A stretch of DNA of 64,000 bases from Leishmania martiniquensis. Lineage: Eukaryota; Euglenozoa; Kinetoplastea; Trypanosomatida; Trypanosomatidae. The notes beneath the pieces are model-generated. The model saw only the letters and a program-made list of their open reading frames with translations, was not told the DNA's origin and searched no databases. A program made the translations under genes and the position numbers. The stretch spans positions 267,436 to 331,435 of the forward strand of contig NC_090150.1 in assembly GCF_017916325.1 (NCBI RefSeq), given 5' to 3'. Below, piece after piece: positions 10,998 through 21,119 of the stretch (position 1 is the first letter of the stretch; the number at the start of each line of letters is the position of its first letter).

Positions 10998-13900
10998 ATG
11001 TCGCTCCTTCGCGTCACACAGTTTCTGACGGCGGATGGCAAGGTCCAAATCGACGTAACAAATATCAGCGGGCGCCCGCAGCTCCCACCGACGCAGGAGC
11101 CGCCAGAACAGCCGCAGCAGCGCCCCAGCAGCAAGCCGGGCGACTCTTCCTTTCGCGTGCCCGACCGCGATGAGCCATGTTCGCTGATCGTATCACTTCG
11201 CTCATCGCAACCGCACCTCTTCTACTACCGCGGGCAGTCAAGCAAGCAGCTGCTCCCCTCCGCGTCAGCGGCCTCGCCCCTACCCGCGCCGCCTCCGGGC
11301 AACACCGCGAGCGCCGGAGGTGGTGGCAGCCGTGGTAACAAGAGCAATCATCAGCGCGGTCTGTCATCGCTGTGGGGCCTCGAGGTGATTGACCCCGTCA
11401 TCGCAGACGTGTCGCGGCAGTCGTGGAGGGACTGTGGATTTGCCCCGGTCAAGGAGTCGGCCTCGTCGGCATTGGATAAGGGTACTGGCGGCGGCGTTGG
11501 CGATGATCGGCCGCTGCTGGTGCGCGAAGAGTTGGCGGACTGCGTCTTGCTCCCCGGGGAGCGGCGCACCTTCTTGTTGGAGGTGGACGCCCCGTCCGTG
11601 CTGAAGCAGTTCATGGGGCCTCCAGCCCAGAAAAACGCGCAGATGGCATCCGCGGCTTCGTCACGTCGGGGAAGCGCGGCGGCACAAGACCAGTGGCTTT
11701 CCCTCCCTGGCCGCGGCCCGACCACGCCTTCCAGCAACGACAGCAAGACCACCAGCAGCTACCAGCAGCCGGCGACGGCGCAAACGAGCGTCAGTGGTGA
11801 TGATGCGCACCCCTCCTTCGGCGCGAGGGCACGCGTGGGAACAGCCGTTTTCCAGCCGGACTGGTGTGAATCCGTTCTCACTGACAAGCCGGCCTCCCCC
11901 CTCCCTCAAGCAGTTAGCAAAGACGCCGAGACCTCTCGCGACGACCGCGGCGAAAAAGCCGTCTCCGCTGAGCGGAGTACGGTGATGCGCGCGACACGTC
12001 AGCGGACCCTTCCGGGGAACCCGGGCGACGAGGGGGGCATGAGCGACGTAGAGGACAGCGATGTGCACTCCCTTACACGGCAGCCGTTGAGCATTGTGCG
12101 GGAGAGCACGACCACTCATGGATCGTTGGATGCCACACGCCTGACCGCTACCTCCGTGCCCAGTGCCCTTGACCTGGCGCCGTCGGGCAGCGCGGCATTC
12201 AACTCGAGACTCAGCAGCAGAGACTTCGCCATGTCCACGGCCATCGACTCTGCCACAGCGAGCGCCCCTCTTTCCAGGCGTGCCAGTAGAGAGGGCCTCC
12301 GAAAGCTGAATACGCGTGGCTACGTTGGCGGGTTGCCCCCTGTGTCGGCGTCGCAACGCCCCACCTTCTTTCTGTACTACGCGCCGCTTGGGGACGAAAA
12401 CAAGTGCGTCGACCAGGCGCGCAAGTGGCTGCTGAAGGAGCAGCACGCGTACTGCCTGTGGATTGAGAGGCTCGTGCGCTTTGTGGTTGATCTGGAGCGG
12501 AGGCGTGAGCGAGGGTGGCTGCAAACACTCGATCACTCAGTCCAGTCACCTTCTCGGCCGCTCGGCGCTCGGCGTGTGTTGCCTCCCACACTCGGGGAGC
12601 TTGTCCGGTGGCGCGCCGACGGCGGCGGCCGCAGCGCCGTCATGGACGCGATGACACCGTCGCCCATCACCGCCGCCGCTTTGCAGTATTACTACGGCGA
12701 CATCTCGCCCCAAAATGTCGCGCGACCGGCCCTCTTGCAAAGGGGCATCGGCGGCAGCGGCACCAATAACAGCGACAACACCGGCGACCGTTCCGAGAAG
12801 TCCGCCGTCGAGCTGCCGCCGCCCTTCGCCTCGACCCGGCGCAATCAGGTCAGCAAGAAGGCGCGCAAAATGTTCAAGGAAGCGCGCCACGGTGCCGGAA
12901 CCGTGGTGCTCCCGCTTCGGGCTCAACCACACTCCGCAGTGCAGCCGCCGGCAAAGCCGATCGCCGGCGATGTGCGCTGGGCCAATGCGAGCGCCGCCGT
13001 CCAGCCGCTCCCCTCTCCAGGGTCGTCGGAGATGCGCGGCGTGTCGAGCAGGGTGTCTGAGCCGCCTTACGGCAGCGGCGCTGCTAATGTGCCGTCGCCA
13101 CGGCAGCAGCCTGGGGTTCAGCGCTCTTACAATGCCATCATCTCTCCCCAAGAGTGCACGATGGAGAACTCATCCGAGCTGGGGGAGTACCGCGGCAGCA
13201 TCACGCCCACGAGTGAGGCCCGCCGCGCCGAGGCGGGCCACGAGCGCCCGTACCTCAAGTCTGGATGTGGCCTCGCTCTCCTGGAGGACCCGACTACAGG
13301 GCCATCAACCTCTTCGCGCAACTCGATTGGAGACGGTGTAACCGTCATGGTGCCCTTCACGAGCGAATACCTCGGGCCGATGGCGGACTTAAAGCAGAGC
13401 TTCCTCGCCTCTGGCAGCTCCAAGGTCGGTCGAACCGAGACACTTGACCCGGCCTCGGCGGAGATGGCGGCGACAGGCCTTCTTGGGTCCCGCTGGTCGT
13501 CCTTTAATGGCATGTACTACCAGATGCAGCGCGGCCGCTCCGATTCGCCGCTGCAGTCGCGACCAAGGCTGCCGTCCTTCCCCTCAAACGGGGACATAGC
13601 CTCCCCGGATAGCAACAACCAGAGCAGTGCCAGCGCTGTGGCGAGCGGTATTGCCTCTGCCTCCCGCGGCGCGGCGCAACTGAGCGTCAGTAACACGTCG
13701 CAACTCTCTAGCGCTGCTCGCGGAAACGCCCCAAGCACCAACACCCCCACGCGCGCCTCGGAGGTCGAGACGCCAGGGGGCCGCCCTGGCGAAACTAGCA
13801 GCAACAGTGGCCAAACGGTGCTCCCACAGGATGGGCCCTCCGGTGCAGTCGAAGATGGACCTTCCTCGTCCAACGCACCGTCGGGCAGCTTCGTGTCGCA

Positions 13901-14423
13901 GTTCATTCAGTCCTTCTATGGTAGCGGCGGCAACGTCAAGTCCGACGTCGACAACGAAGGCAACACGTCATTTTACAGGCGCGACATCTCCTCTGCCCCG
14001 CCACAGATGCTGGTATATCGCCCCCGCAACGGTCCCTCTGGAGGCACCAGCAGCTTCACCGTGAGCAACAGCAGCGGCACCAGTGGCAACTCGCCGAATC
14101 GCCGCCGAGAGCGACTCATCCGAATTGCCGAGCAGTCGATGGTGGCCGGGGGCCAAGCGAAGGTTGTGGTGCAGCAGGCGGCGGTGACGGCGGCCAACCT
14201 TCTCCAGCAGCACGGTCCGCCTGCCATGAGCGGGCTCATGGGTCTCATGAGCCTCCTCAAGGACACGGTCTTTACACCCGAAAACGTGAACGTGATGCAG
14301 ATGGTGGTGACGCCGATGGTGATGGCTTGCTCCGTGATCGTGATGGCCTACCTCCTCATCCTGGGCGGCGAAGGCTACGGTGACAGTGATGTCTTTTCTC
14401 TGATGGGCGGCGAAAGCCTTTGA
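10998..14423 (+). CDS. Large low-complexity protein with a C-terminal membrane anchor (1141 aa)
   Basis: The first in-frame ATG is at 10998 (MSLLRVTQFLTADGKVQID) and the stop is TGA at 14421-14423. Two ordered islands stand out: the N-terminus through about residue 215, with strand-like segments (CSLIVSLRSSQPHLFYYRG; ERRTFLLEVDAPSVLKQFMG), and about residues 450-515, with an aromatic, charged block (PTFFLYYAPLGDENKC, CLWIERLVRFVVDLERRRER). Most of the rest is Ser/Gly/Ala/Pro-rich and probably disordered. A single hydrophobic segment lies near the end (about residues 1100-1122), followed by a short acidic tail, so it may be tail-anchored with the bulk in the cytosol. No known domain was recognised. 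Confidence 0.85.
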   Translation: MSLLRVTQFLTADGKVQIDVTNISGRPQLPPTQEPPEQPQQRPSSKPGDSSFRVPDRDEPCSLIVSLRSSQPHLFYYRGQSSKQLLPSASAASPLPAPPPGNTASAGGGGSRGNKSNHQRGLSSLWGLEVIDPVIADVSRQSWRDCGFAPVKESASSALDKGTGGGVGDDRPLLVREELADCVLLPGERRTFLLEVDAPSVLKQFMGPPAQKNAQMASAASSRRGSAAAQDQWLSLPGRGPTTPSSNDSKTTSSYQQPATAQTSVSGDDAHPSFGARARVGTAVFQPDWCESVLTDKPASPLPQAVSKDAETSRDDRGEKAVSAERSTVMRATRQRTLPGNPGDEGGMSDVEDSDVHSLTRQPLSIVRESTTTHGSLDATRLTATSVPSALDLAPSGSAAFNSRLSSRDFAMSTAIDSATASAPLSRRASREGLRKLNTRGYVGGLPPVSASQRPTFFLYYAPLGDENKCVDQARKWLLKEQHAYCLWIERLVRFVVDLERRRERGWLQTLDHSVQSPSRPLGARRVLPPTLGELVRWRADGGGRSAVMDAMTPSPITAAALQYYYGDISPQNVARPALLQRGIGGSGTNNSDNTGDRSEKSAVELPPPFASTRRNQVSKKARKMFKEARHGAGTVVLPLRAQPHSAVQPPAKPIAGDVRWANASAAVQPLPSPGSSEMRGVSSRVSEPPYGSGAANVPSPRQQPGVQRSYNAIISPQECTMENSSELGEYRGSITPTSEARRAEAGHERPYLKSGCGLALLEDPTTGPSTSSRNSIGDGVTVMVPFTSEYLGPMADLKQSFLASGSSKVGRTETLDPASAEMAATGLLGSRWSSFNGMYYQMQRGRSDSPLQSRPRLPSFPSNGDIASPDSNNQSSASAVASGIASASRGAAQLSVSNTSQLSSAARGNAPSTNTPTRASEVETPGGRPGETSSNSGQTVLPQDGPSGAVEDGPSSSNAPSGSFVSQFIQSFYGSGGNVKSDVDNEGNTSFYRRDISSAPPQMLVYRPRNGPSGGTSSFTVSNSSGTSGNSPNRRRERLIRIAEQSMVAGGQAKVVVQQAAVTAANLLQQHGPPAMSGLMGLMSLLKDTVFTPENVNVMQMVVTPMVMACSVIVMAYLLILGGEGYGDSDVFSLMGGESL

Positions 14424-15635
14424 TGAGGGCGGACAGACAGCAGCGGCGGTGGGGAGGGGAGGGTGACAGATTGTGTGCTTGTGTATGCGCTGACTGATGC
14501 GCGTGGCTGGCGCGACCGTGAAACACCGTTCGCTTGCGTGCTCATCAACGGCAATGCTGATTGCGTTTGTAACAGGGCGGGAGGAAGGGTGGCGAGAAAA
14601 CACTGCCAGGAGGCGTGCATCGACGTTCGTGTGCGCGGGTATATCAGTGGGATTTGGCCTTGTTGCCCCTCCCCCTTCCCTTTGCCCTCCCCTCTTCCCC
14701 ACCCTGAGAGAGAGTCACGCAGAGGGGGAGGAGGGGGGCGGCAGGAGGAGGTGACGCTGTTTCTGTCCTTGTGCGAGCATGGACCGTGCATTTCTCTTTC
14801 GCCTTCGCTTGCTCCACCCCCACTCGCCCTTCGAGCACATCACTGGGCAGCTCCTCAGCCTCCTCTGTTGCCACATGAGCCCTCTTGCTGTCTTTTTTTT
14901 CTTCGCACGTCCGACAGACCCCCTCGCCCGATAATCGGACCGCCCAGACGCCTTTGTGGGAGTCCCGATCCCCCCCCTACGGAGCGCCCTGGTGGAAGGC
15001 TAAGGTATGATTCGCCCATACGGGCGAAAACGTACGCCCTCTGTCGCGCTGCTGGTAACTCTGCACGATCTGTGTGTCCCCAATGCCTTCCGCTCACCCT
15101 CCCCCTCCGTGCCCATTCTAGCAGGGCAGAAGGGCTCTCCAGTTATCGATGACACGCTTGCGCTCTCCTCTCCCTCCTCCCTCCTCTTTGCGCATCCCTG
15201 TTCCACCAAGCTCCCCCTCACCCATAGCTTATCCCGCTCGCCTCCTCGTCTCGTTCGGACCTCATCGTCTACTCACCCGCCCACGCACACGCGCGCACAC
15301 ACGCACAAACGTGCACGTCCCGCAAGCCTTATGAAAGAGCCCTCATCGTATTAATATTTTTTCTCGGGCGGCCTCTCTCCCCCTTCCCCCCCTCTCCCTT
15401 TATCCTCACATCACCTGGCCGCACTTTTACTCTCTTCCCCTTTACCGCTTCTTTACCGGGCGCCCGATCCCTTGCACTTCTTTCCACCCTCTCGGCACGC
15501 CACACCCATAAGCCGACGCGTACCCACCGGCCTAGCCTTCCCTGTGTGTTCCTGCGCGTTGAAGTGGCCACCGTCTATCCCACTCCTACCCGAAACCCAT
15601 CACCCCCTTCGCCCCCATTGCAAGCGTCTGTTGGC
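14424..15635 (+). other. Intergenic region
   Basis: A 1.2-kb spacer. The 3'UTR part holds a small perfect hairpin at 15011-15028 (arms ttcgccc and gggcgaa, 4-nt loop). From about 15060 it is C/T-rich with CA repeats, and a likely splice acceptor AG lies at 15623-15624 just before the next start. No gene seen. Confidence 0.5.
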
Positions 15636-17204
15636 ATGTCTCCGCTGGACGCATGTCGGGAGCAGTACGAGAAGGACCTTGCGCGCCAGACGCACTGCTG
15701 TGTGCTCGAGCACATCAAGGCGGAGCACAAGGCGGCGAACCGCAAGTTGTTCGAGCAGCTTCTCCGCTATCAGCAGGACATCGATGCAAAGGGCGCGCGT
15801 CCCCTCCAGCCGAGCCCTGCGGGTGAAGAGAGGTCTAAGGGCAGCGCTGCCGCGCCGATGTACCCGGAGAACTTGACCATTCGTGACCCGCGGCAGCTGA
15901 AGCAGATCCTACCCATCCCCGACATCCACAAGATATCCGACTGCGACCTCATCTACCGCTTCCTTATTGCCCGGCGCATGGACGTGAGCCTCGCCACGAG
16001 CGACATCCTGCACTACATCGGCTTCCGCGAAAAATACAACCTGAATGCAATCTTGTGGGACCGAGAGGTGGAGGCGGTCTTCAATGGCCTCGATGGCGAG
16101 GAGCTGATTCAGCAGGTGATGGCAGAGATGGCGAAGGCGGGCACTGCCTCCGCAGCGAAGGTCAAACCCACGCGCCCGCTGCTGCAAGCTGGCTGGGCGG
16201 CGTGGAACTGTGGGGTGGACAAGCGCGGTCATGTACTCCTGTACCAGCGGCCGAACCCGAAGGAACTGGCGATGCTCGAGAGACGGTGGCCCCACGTCGA
16301 AGGTCAGTACGACTGCCGCCATCCTGACTTCTACGCTGTCACGCCGCCTCACAGCAACCTGCTGCAGCGAGTGTACCTGCGAGAGCTCGAAAAGGGGCGC
16401 CGTCTCGCGCGTCTGCTGAACTACAACCAGCAGTACATCATCCGGGAAGGCCTGCACGTGCAGACCGGGGCGGAGCCAACGTCACCAGACACGTTCATGG
16501 ACAACGGCGGCGGCGTCACCTGCCTCATCGACGTCGGACGCGTGAAGGTGTCGCACATCACCTCTAGCAAGTACAAGAAGGCCTTCAAGCTCTTCCGCCT
16601 CCTCTCTCTGATGGGCCAGAGCTTCTATCCAGAGAATATGAACCGCATGATCATCATCAACGGTGGATTCATCTTCAGCATGCTCTTCAAGCTCGTCCGG
16701 GGGTGGCTGGACCCTCAGACGCAGCAAAAAATCGTTCTGCTATCCGCCACAAACAGGGCCACTCTCGAGGAGCTTAGCAGCGACACACACGACACGCCGC
16801 CGAGCCACACAGCGAACAGCAGAGACGAGAGCGATGACGACAGTGTGCCGGCGGCTGCCACCGAGTTGGAAAAGACGGGGTTGGAGCTGCGTGACGCGCT
16901 GGCCGAGTACATCCACGAGGACTTTATTCCCTCTTGGTACGGTGGCCGCCTGCCCGTGGTCGATGCGCCGCTCTTCTACGGGGGTAGCCCGCCGAAGAGC
17001 CTCGCAGGAAATCCACATTACGCAGCCGCCTGCCAGCGTCTGCGCGCCCGCGTCGTTCCGCAGCTGCTGCCGGACGAATTCCTCTTCTCCCACGCCACGG
17101 AGCAAGAGGCGGTCAGCGAGGAGGAATGGCGAGCGTTCTGCAGAAGGACTGAGAGTATACTCCTCCGCAGGGTGTCGAGCACGGCGAAGCGGATTCAGCA
17201 GTGA
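15636..17204 (+). CDS. SEC14-like / CRAL-TRIO domain protein (522 aa)
   Basis: The start is the only in-frame ATG near the N-terminal boundary (15636). A CRAL-TRIO N-type helical segment lies at about residues 100-140 (DCDLIYRFLIARRMDVSLAT, matching the family's LLRFLRARKFDV pattern). The lipid-binding domain follows: GVDKRGHVLLYQRP near 193-206, CLIDVGRVKVSH near 293, QSFYPENMNRMIIINGG near 328, and a gate-helix-like LFKLVRGWLDPQTQQKIVLLS near 350-370. A closing IHEDFIPSWYGGRLP near 427-441 corresponds to the family's LPxEYGG element. Between 370 and 410 is an acidic Ser/Asp insertion. Proteins of this family exchange phosphatidylinositol or other lipids between membranes and act in the cytosol or at the Golgi. 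The specific ligand cannot be read from sequence. Confidence 0.9.
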   Translation: MSPLDACREQYEKDLARQTHCCVLEHIKAEHKAANRKLFEQLLRYQQDIDAKGARPLQPSPAGEERSKGSAAAPMYPENLTIRDPRQLKQILPIPDIHKISDCDLIYRFLIARRMDVSLATSDILHYIGFREKYNLNAILWDREVEAVFNGLDGEELIQQVMAEMAKAGTASAAKVKPTRPLLQAGWAAWNCGVDKRGHVLLYQRPNPKELAMLERRWPHVEGQYDCRHPDFYAVTPPHSNLLQRVYLRELEKGRRLARLLNYNQQYIIREGLHVQTGAEPTSPDTFMDNGGGVTCLIDVGRVKVSHITSSKYKKAFKLFRLLSLMGQSFYPENMNRMIIINGGFIFSMLFKLVRGWLDPQTQQKIVLLSATNRATLEELSSDTHDTPPSHTANSRDESDDDSVPAAATELEKTGLELRDALAEYIHEDFIPSWYGGRLPVVDAPLFYGGSPPKSLAGNPHYAAACQRLRARVVPQLLPDEFLFSHATEQEAVSEEEWRAFCRRTESILLRRVSSTAKRIQQ

Positions 17205-17451
17205 TTTCCCGTCTCGTCAGTTCGAAGGCAGAGGGGATGGAGGGGTGGACGCAAATCGGTGCTGCCCTCAGTCCTCTTCGCCTCTCTCCCTTTCCTTTGG
17301 CCAAAGGTGCTCATGAAGGGGCGTGTGACTCGGCCGAGCTTCTCCGTGTGCGTTTGTATGGGGCGCGAATCGGTTTTTTTCTTCAGCTGGATGGTGAAGA
17401 TGCTGTGCTACGGTGCACCGATGTGCGCGTGTCTGTGCTCCCATCACCACC
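17205..17451 (+). other. Proximal 3'UTR of the CRAL-TRIO gene
   Basis: Transcribed spacer between the stop codon and the SIDER2-like repeat. No gene seen. Confidence 0.5.
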
Positions 17452-17837
17452 CATCACAACGGGTGTCGGCTGTGTGTGTGAGGTTGTGGACAGCTCTTCG
17501 TCGGGGAGGCCCGCGACAGCGAGGAGGCCTGCACCATCCATATGATGGGCGAAGTGTCAACGTGACTCGGACGCATCTCAGGCGGTCCTCTACTCTGGTG
17601 AGTGGCGGAGAGAGAGCTGGAGCCTCCCCAACAGAGGTGCGCACCACATGGCGACCGGCGGGGCGGATGGGCGGGGCCGAGTAGTGATGCAGAGACCGTG
17701 CTGCGATGGCGGAGTCGGCGCATCACTGCAGCGTGTGTCTCTCTCACCCGCCCCTTGCGTGCCACCACGCGGCGCTTGGGGCCCTGCGTGTGTGTGTGTG
17801 TGTGTGTGGCGAGGAAGTGTTTCAGCGCCTCCATCGG
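17452..17837 (+). repeat. SIDER2-like short interspersed repeat, copy B
   Basis: Same length and orientation as 5048-5433, with one detectable mismatch and an identical (GT)n length. Identity begins at catcacaacggg and ends at cctccatcgg; flanks are unrelated. It lies 247 bp after the CRAL-TRIO stop, so it would form part of that mRNA's 3'UTR. The near identity implies recent insertion or gene conversion between the two sites. Confidence 0.7.
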
Positions 17838-19277
17838 GGTGGGAGGAATGAGTCTGTCTGTGCATGGCCAAGACGTACTCGAGTGATCTGTGCGTGTCTT
17901 CTTTCATGTCTTCTCCTGCAGAGGTTGAGTGTCACGGCCCCAGCCGAGCGGAGAGGCAACGAGGCAGGGGAGGGGAAGCGGAATCTGTGCTTCGGCCCGT
18001 CTGTCTTTGATGTGCATATCGCCTTCGTGTTGTTTTTTACTTTCCGTTTTGCTTTTGTGTGTGCGTGTGTGTGTGTGTGTATGCGCACAGGTCGGAGGAG
18101 CCGTCTTTATCCCCTCTTCATCGTCCCAACTCCCTCATTCATCTGATGTAAGGCGCATGAACGTTTCTCGATCACTCCGAAACGGCGAGAAGCGTGCGTG
18201 GTGCGATTCCGTCCAGCGCCAGAGAGGCGGGAGGGTGTGTGAGCGAAGGGCTCGTGTTGCCCTGAATCAGGTACCGCTGCGTGTATGTGTATACTCGTGT
18301 ATTGCTGCTGCCGCTGTCATGCGTCTGTCCATGTGAAGAAAATGAGGGAGAGGGGCCTCCCCCGGTACTCGCCTCGCTCGTTGCACGCTTCTCATGTCGC
18401 TGATGCACGAAGCCGGCATCGCTGGAGGAGAGGCAGAGGGGGGAATGGATGCGCCTCTGCGCGCGGCTTCCGGTATGTCTGCGTGTCCGCATGCGTGCTC
18501 CTACGTGGAAAGACACTTGCAGGATGGAATCGAGCGAAGACAGGCCGCATCGACTGCTGGCGACATGGCAAGGCACGGCGGGGGGGGGAACGGGGAAGCA
18601 GAGCCGCACAGACACGCACACACATCCCCCTCCCCCTCTCCATCAGTGCCTGTCTGTCTGTCTGACCCTTTTTGGAGTACTGACGGACAGACGGTGAGGT
18701 GGGCGAACTGTTCCCTTTTTGTTTTTTTGTTTCGTTGGCGATTCCAAACGATGAAGGGTGAAAAATGGCGGCGGCATCTCAACTCGAGGGAAGCGGGACG
18801 CGCCTCCTGTGGACCGGTGAGGGGAAAGAGGGGGGGTGAAGCGAAGGAGGCCGGTCGTCCTCCTTACGCAGAGACACACACACTCTCTCTGCCGGGCCCC
18901 TTTTTACCCACCCACCCCCGGCTGTCCCCCCTCCGACATCACTGCTCAGCCACTCGCCGCACTTCGGAGGCCATATCGGCAAATATGCTCTTCTTTCTCT
19001 TCGCAGCGTACTGTCGACGTGGCGATGCTGCCCTCTCCACGACTGTCATTATCCGTACCTACAAGCGCGCACGCCCATTATCCCCTCCTCCAGCTTCTTC
19101 GCACCCTTCACCCTCCCCACCACCCCTGCTCTCACCTCCTACCTGAAGCGTCGGTATACACGTCGCACCTTCGCATCTCACTCCATCCCCCCCTTCTTAA
19201 TCTTCGCCCTTGTTGGCTGCCTGGTGTGGGCGCGCAGAGAGCTGCATATTGGCCTTTCTCGATCTCCCCCAGTGCTC
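17838..19277 (+). other. Intergenic region
   Basis: About 1.4 kb of 3'UTR and splice region. It has (GT)n near 18056-18079, a short (CA)n near 18609 and a pyrimidine-rich stretch at 19075-19200 before the next gene. Overlapping open frames in all three frames have no protein-like composition. Confidence 0.5.
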
Positions 19278-20639
19278 ATGTCGGAGACTGAAGCTGCTGT
19301 GCCCGCCCCGCCTCCGCCAGAGGTGCCGTTGGCGTACCCGATCACGTTCTCGAAGTTGGAGGAGGGCGGCCCCCACTCGCCCGGCGCTGCGGGAACGGCC
19401 ACCTCGTCCAGCCTTCAGCAAGTTTCCATATTCAGCGCGCTGCATTGGCTTCTGCCGGTCTATGAGCTGGCCGAGTGGCTGCCGAAGACGGCTGTGCAGT
19501 CCAGCAGGCAGAACAGAGGTAAGGCCACCTCTGCCGCTCCCGAAACCAGTGGCCGCAGGACCACTAGCGGCGCTGCTGCAGACGTGTCGGTCGACGTCGA
19601 CGCCATCCCGTACGAAGATGTGCGCGCGGCACTGAGGCTGCTTCCCGTCTTCGAGAAGTTCTTCGTTGAGGGCAGCAAGATTATTCCCCAGCACACGAAC
19701 CTGTACTACTTCACTGAGTCTTTCACGCTGCCGACGCCGAAGGGGCCTAAAGTGATCACGCGCTCCAAGGTTGAGGGCGACTATCGTGCCACGCACCAGC
19801 CCTCGCACGCGCCGTCGGCCCCTGCCACCGCGGGGGCAATGACGAAGACAACTGTCACCAACAGCACAGCGTACTTCTCCCTGCTACCTGGCCACAACCA
19901 GTTTCTTCTCTACTACGAAGAGCGCGACAAGCTGCGACACTTTACATACCTGCAGCTCGACCAGCTACGCTTCGCGTGGGTGGCCATGAAGGAGATGCTG
20001 GAAGAGAATAAGGTGTTCAACCTCAACGATGGGAGCCTCACGGGGCTTGCGAAGCGCGATCTCAAGAAAAACAACGCCGCATCTCCCTTCTGCCTTAGCT
20101 TAGCCGCGCATGCATCCGCAGCGGCGGAGAGCGCGGCGACTAACGGCACCGGCGCCGGTGCTAGCAATGGCAGTGGTAATAGCGCAGTCGTTGGCCGCGG
20201 CGGTGGCAACGCTCGCCTGCATCAGGGCACGAGCGGCAACGTCATCACCGCCCCCGACAAGCAGGTGATGGAGGAGAAGAAGCGCATGCAGCAGATGCGG
20301 TTCTTGCGGGAGGAGCTGGAGCGCGAGTGCCAAAGTCGCTGGCCGTACACGCCCGTCGCGAAGAGCTGCATCTTCCACGTAGAGGAGCGGGTCGAAGTGG
20401 AGTTGCCGGCGGAGGCGCTGGAGCAGCTCGGCCTGGTCGGTGCCCACAATGCCAAAAACAGCAAGAAGGATAGCCGCCGAGGGCCGCGCTACTATCTCGC
20501 AACCGTCGAACTTCCCTTGCTCAATAAAAAAGGTGGTATCGCTCGCTTCAAGGCCCCACGGTGGTGGAACAACCGTCGTGACGCCGAGAGCGCCGCGGCG
20601 GAGGCGACATTGATGGCGCTTCGCAGCATGACGGCGTAA
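19278..20639 (+). CDS. Hypothetical protein with dsRBD-like C-terminus (453 aa)
   Basis: The start is the ATG at 19278 (MSETEAAVPAPPPP), the first in-frame ATG. The N-terminal ordered part includes VSIFSALHWLLPVYELAEWL (about residues 50-70) and aromatic-rich blocks with NLYYFTESFTLPTPKG and NQFLLYYEERDKLRHFTYLQ (about 140-225). A Gly/Ala/Asn low-complexity linker covers about 280-325. The last 55 residues resemble the end of a double-stranded-RNA-binding fold: a strand pair (YYLATVELPLLN), a basic RFKAPRWWNNRR and an Ala-rich helix (AESAAAEATLMALRSM) like the family's KKxAExxAAxxAL helix. This suggests RNA binding but is inference from pattern, and no catalytic motif is seen. Confidence 0.85.
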   Translation: MSETEAAVPAPPPPEVPLAYPITFSKLEEGGPHSPGAAGTATSSSLQQVSIFSALHWLLPVYELAEWLPKTAVQSSRQNRGKATSAAPETSGRRTTSGAAADVSVDVDAIPYEDVRAALRLLPVFEKFFVEGSKIIPQHTNLYYFTESFTLPTPKGPKVITRSKVEGDYRATHQPSHAPSAPATAGAMTKTTVTNSTAYFSLLPGHNQFLLYYEERDKLRHFTYLQLDQLRFAWVAMKEMLEENKVFNLNDGSLTGLAKRDLKKNNAASPFCLSLAAHASAAAESAATNGTGAGASNGSGNSAVVGRGGGNARLHQGTSGNVITAPDKQVMEEKKRMQQMRFLREELERECQSRWPYTPVAKSCIFHVEERVEVELPAEALEQLGLVGAHNAKNSKKDSRRGPRYYLATVELPLLNKKGGIARFKAPRWWNNRRDAESAAAEATLMALRSMTA

Positions 20640-21119
20640 TGGGTATGATGCGGTGTGTTCTCGGGTGCTGGTGTGCGGACGGTGCCTCGAGTGAAGCGGC
20701 TGACAAATTGGATCTTGTTGGGTGCAGCGCTCCTCGAATCCGCCCCTGCGTTTGTCAAGATTAAGTGGTTCATCGGCGCGCGCGCACTCGCCGCGCGTGC
20801 CGCGAACGGGGAACATGAGTAGAGCCAGTGCTGTGCGAATTGCTGCAGGGGAAACTCTTTCCACCCTCTCGCAGCGGCGCGTGTATGCTTTCAGCGACGT
20901 ATACGCCACTGCTGTCTCAGCAGCGGCAGCAGCAGCAGCAGCACCACCGTCACCAGTGAGTGAGGGGAGCGGTGACGCTTTCAGAAGCGCGCCCACTCTT
21001 TCTTTGTCTATGTCTCATCTCCCATCCCTGATGGAACGCACACACACACACACAGACACACACACGCGCACGGCAGTTTGCTGCCACATGAATCGAAGCG
21101 GACGGGAGCAACACAGTGC
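20640..21119 (+). other. 3'UTR of the dsRBD-like gene
   Basis: Spacer with a CAG-type tract near 20924-20943 and a (CA)n tract near 21041-21065. No gene seen. Confidence 0.5.
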
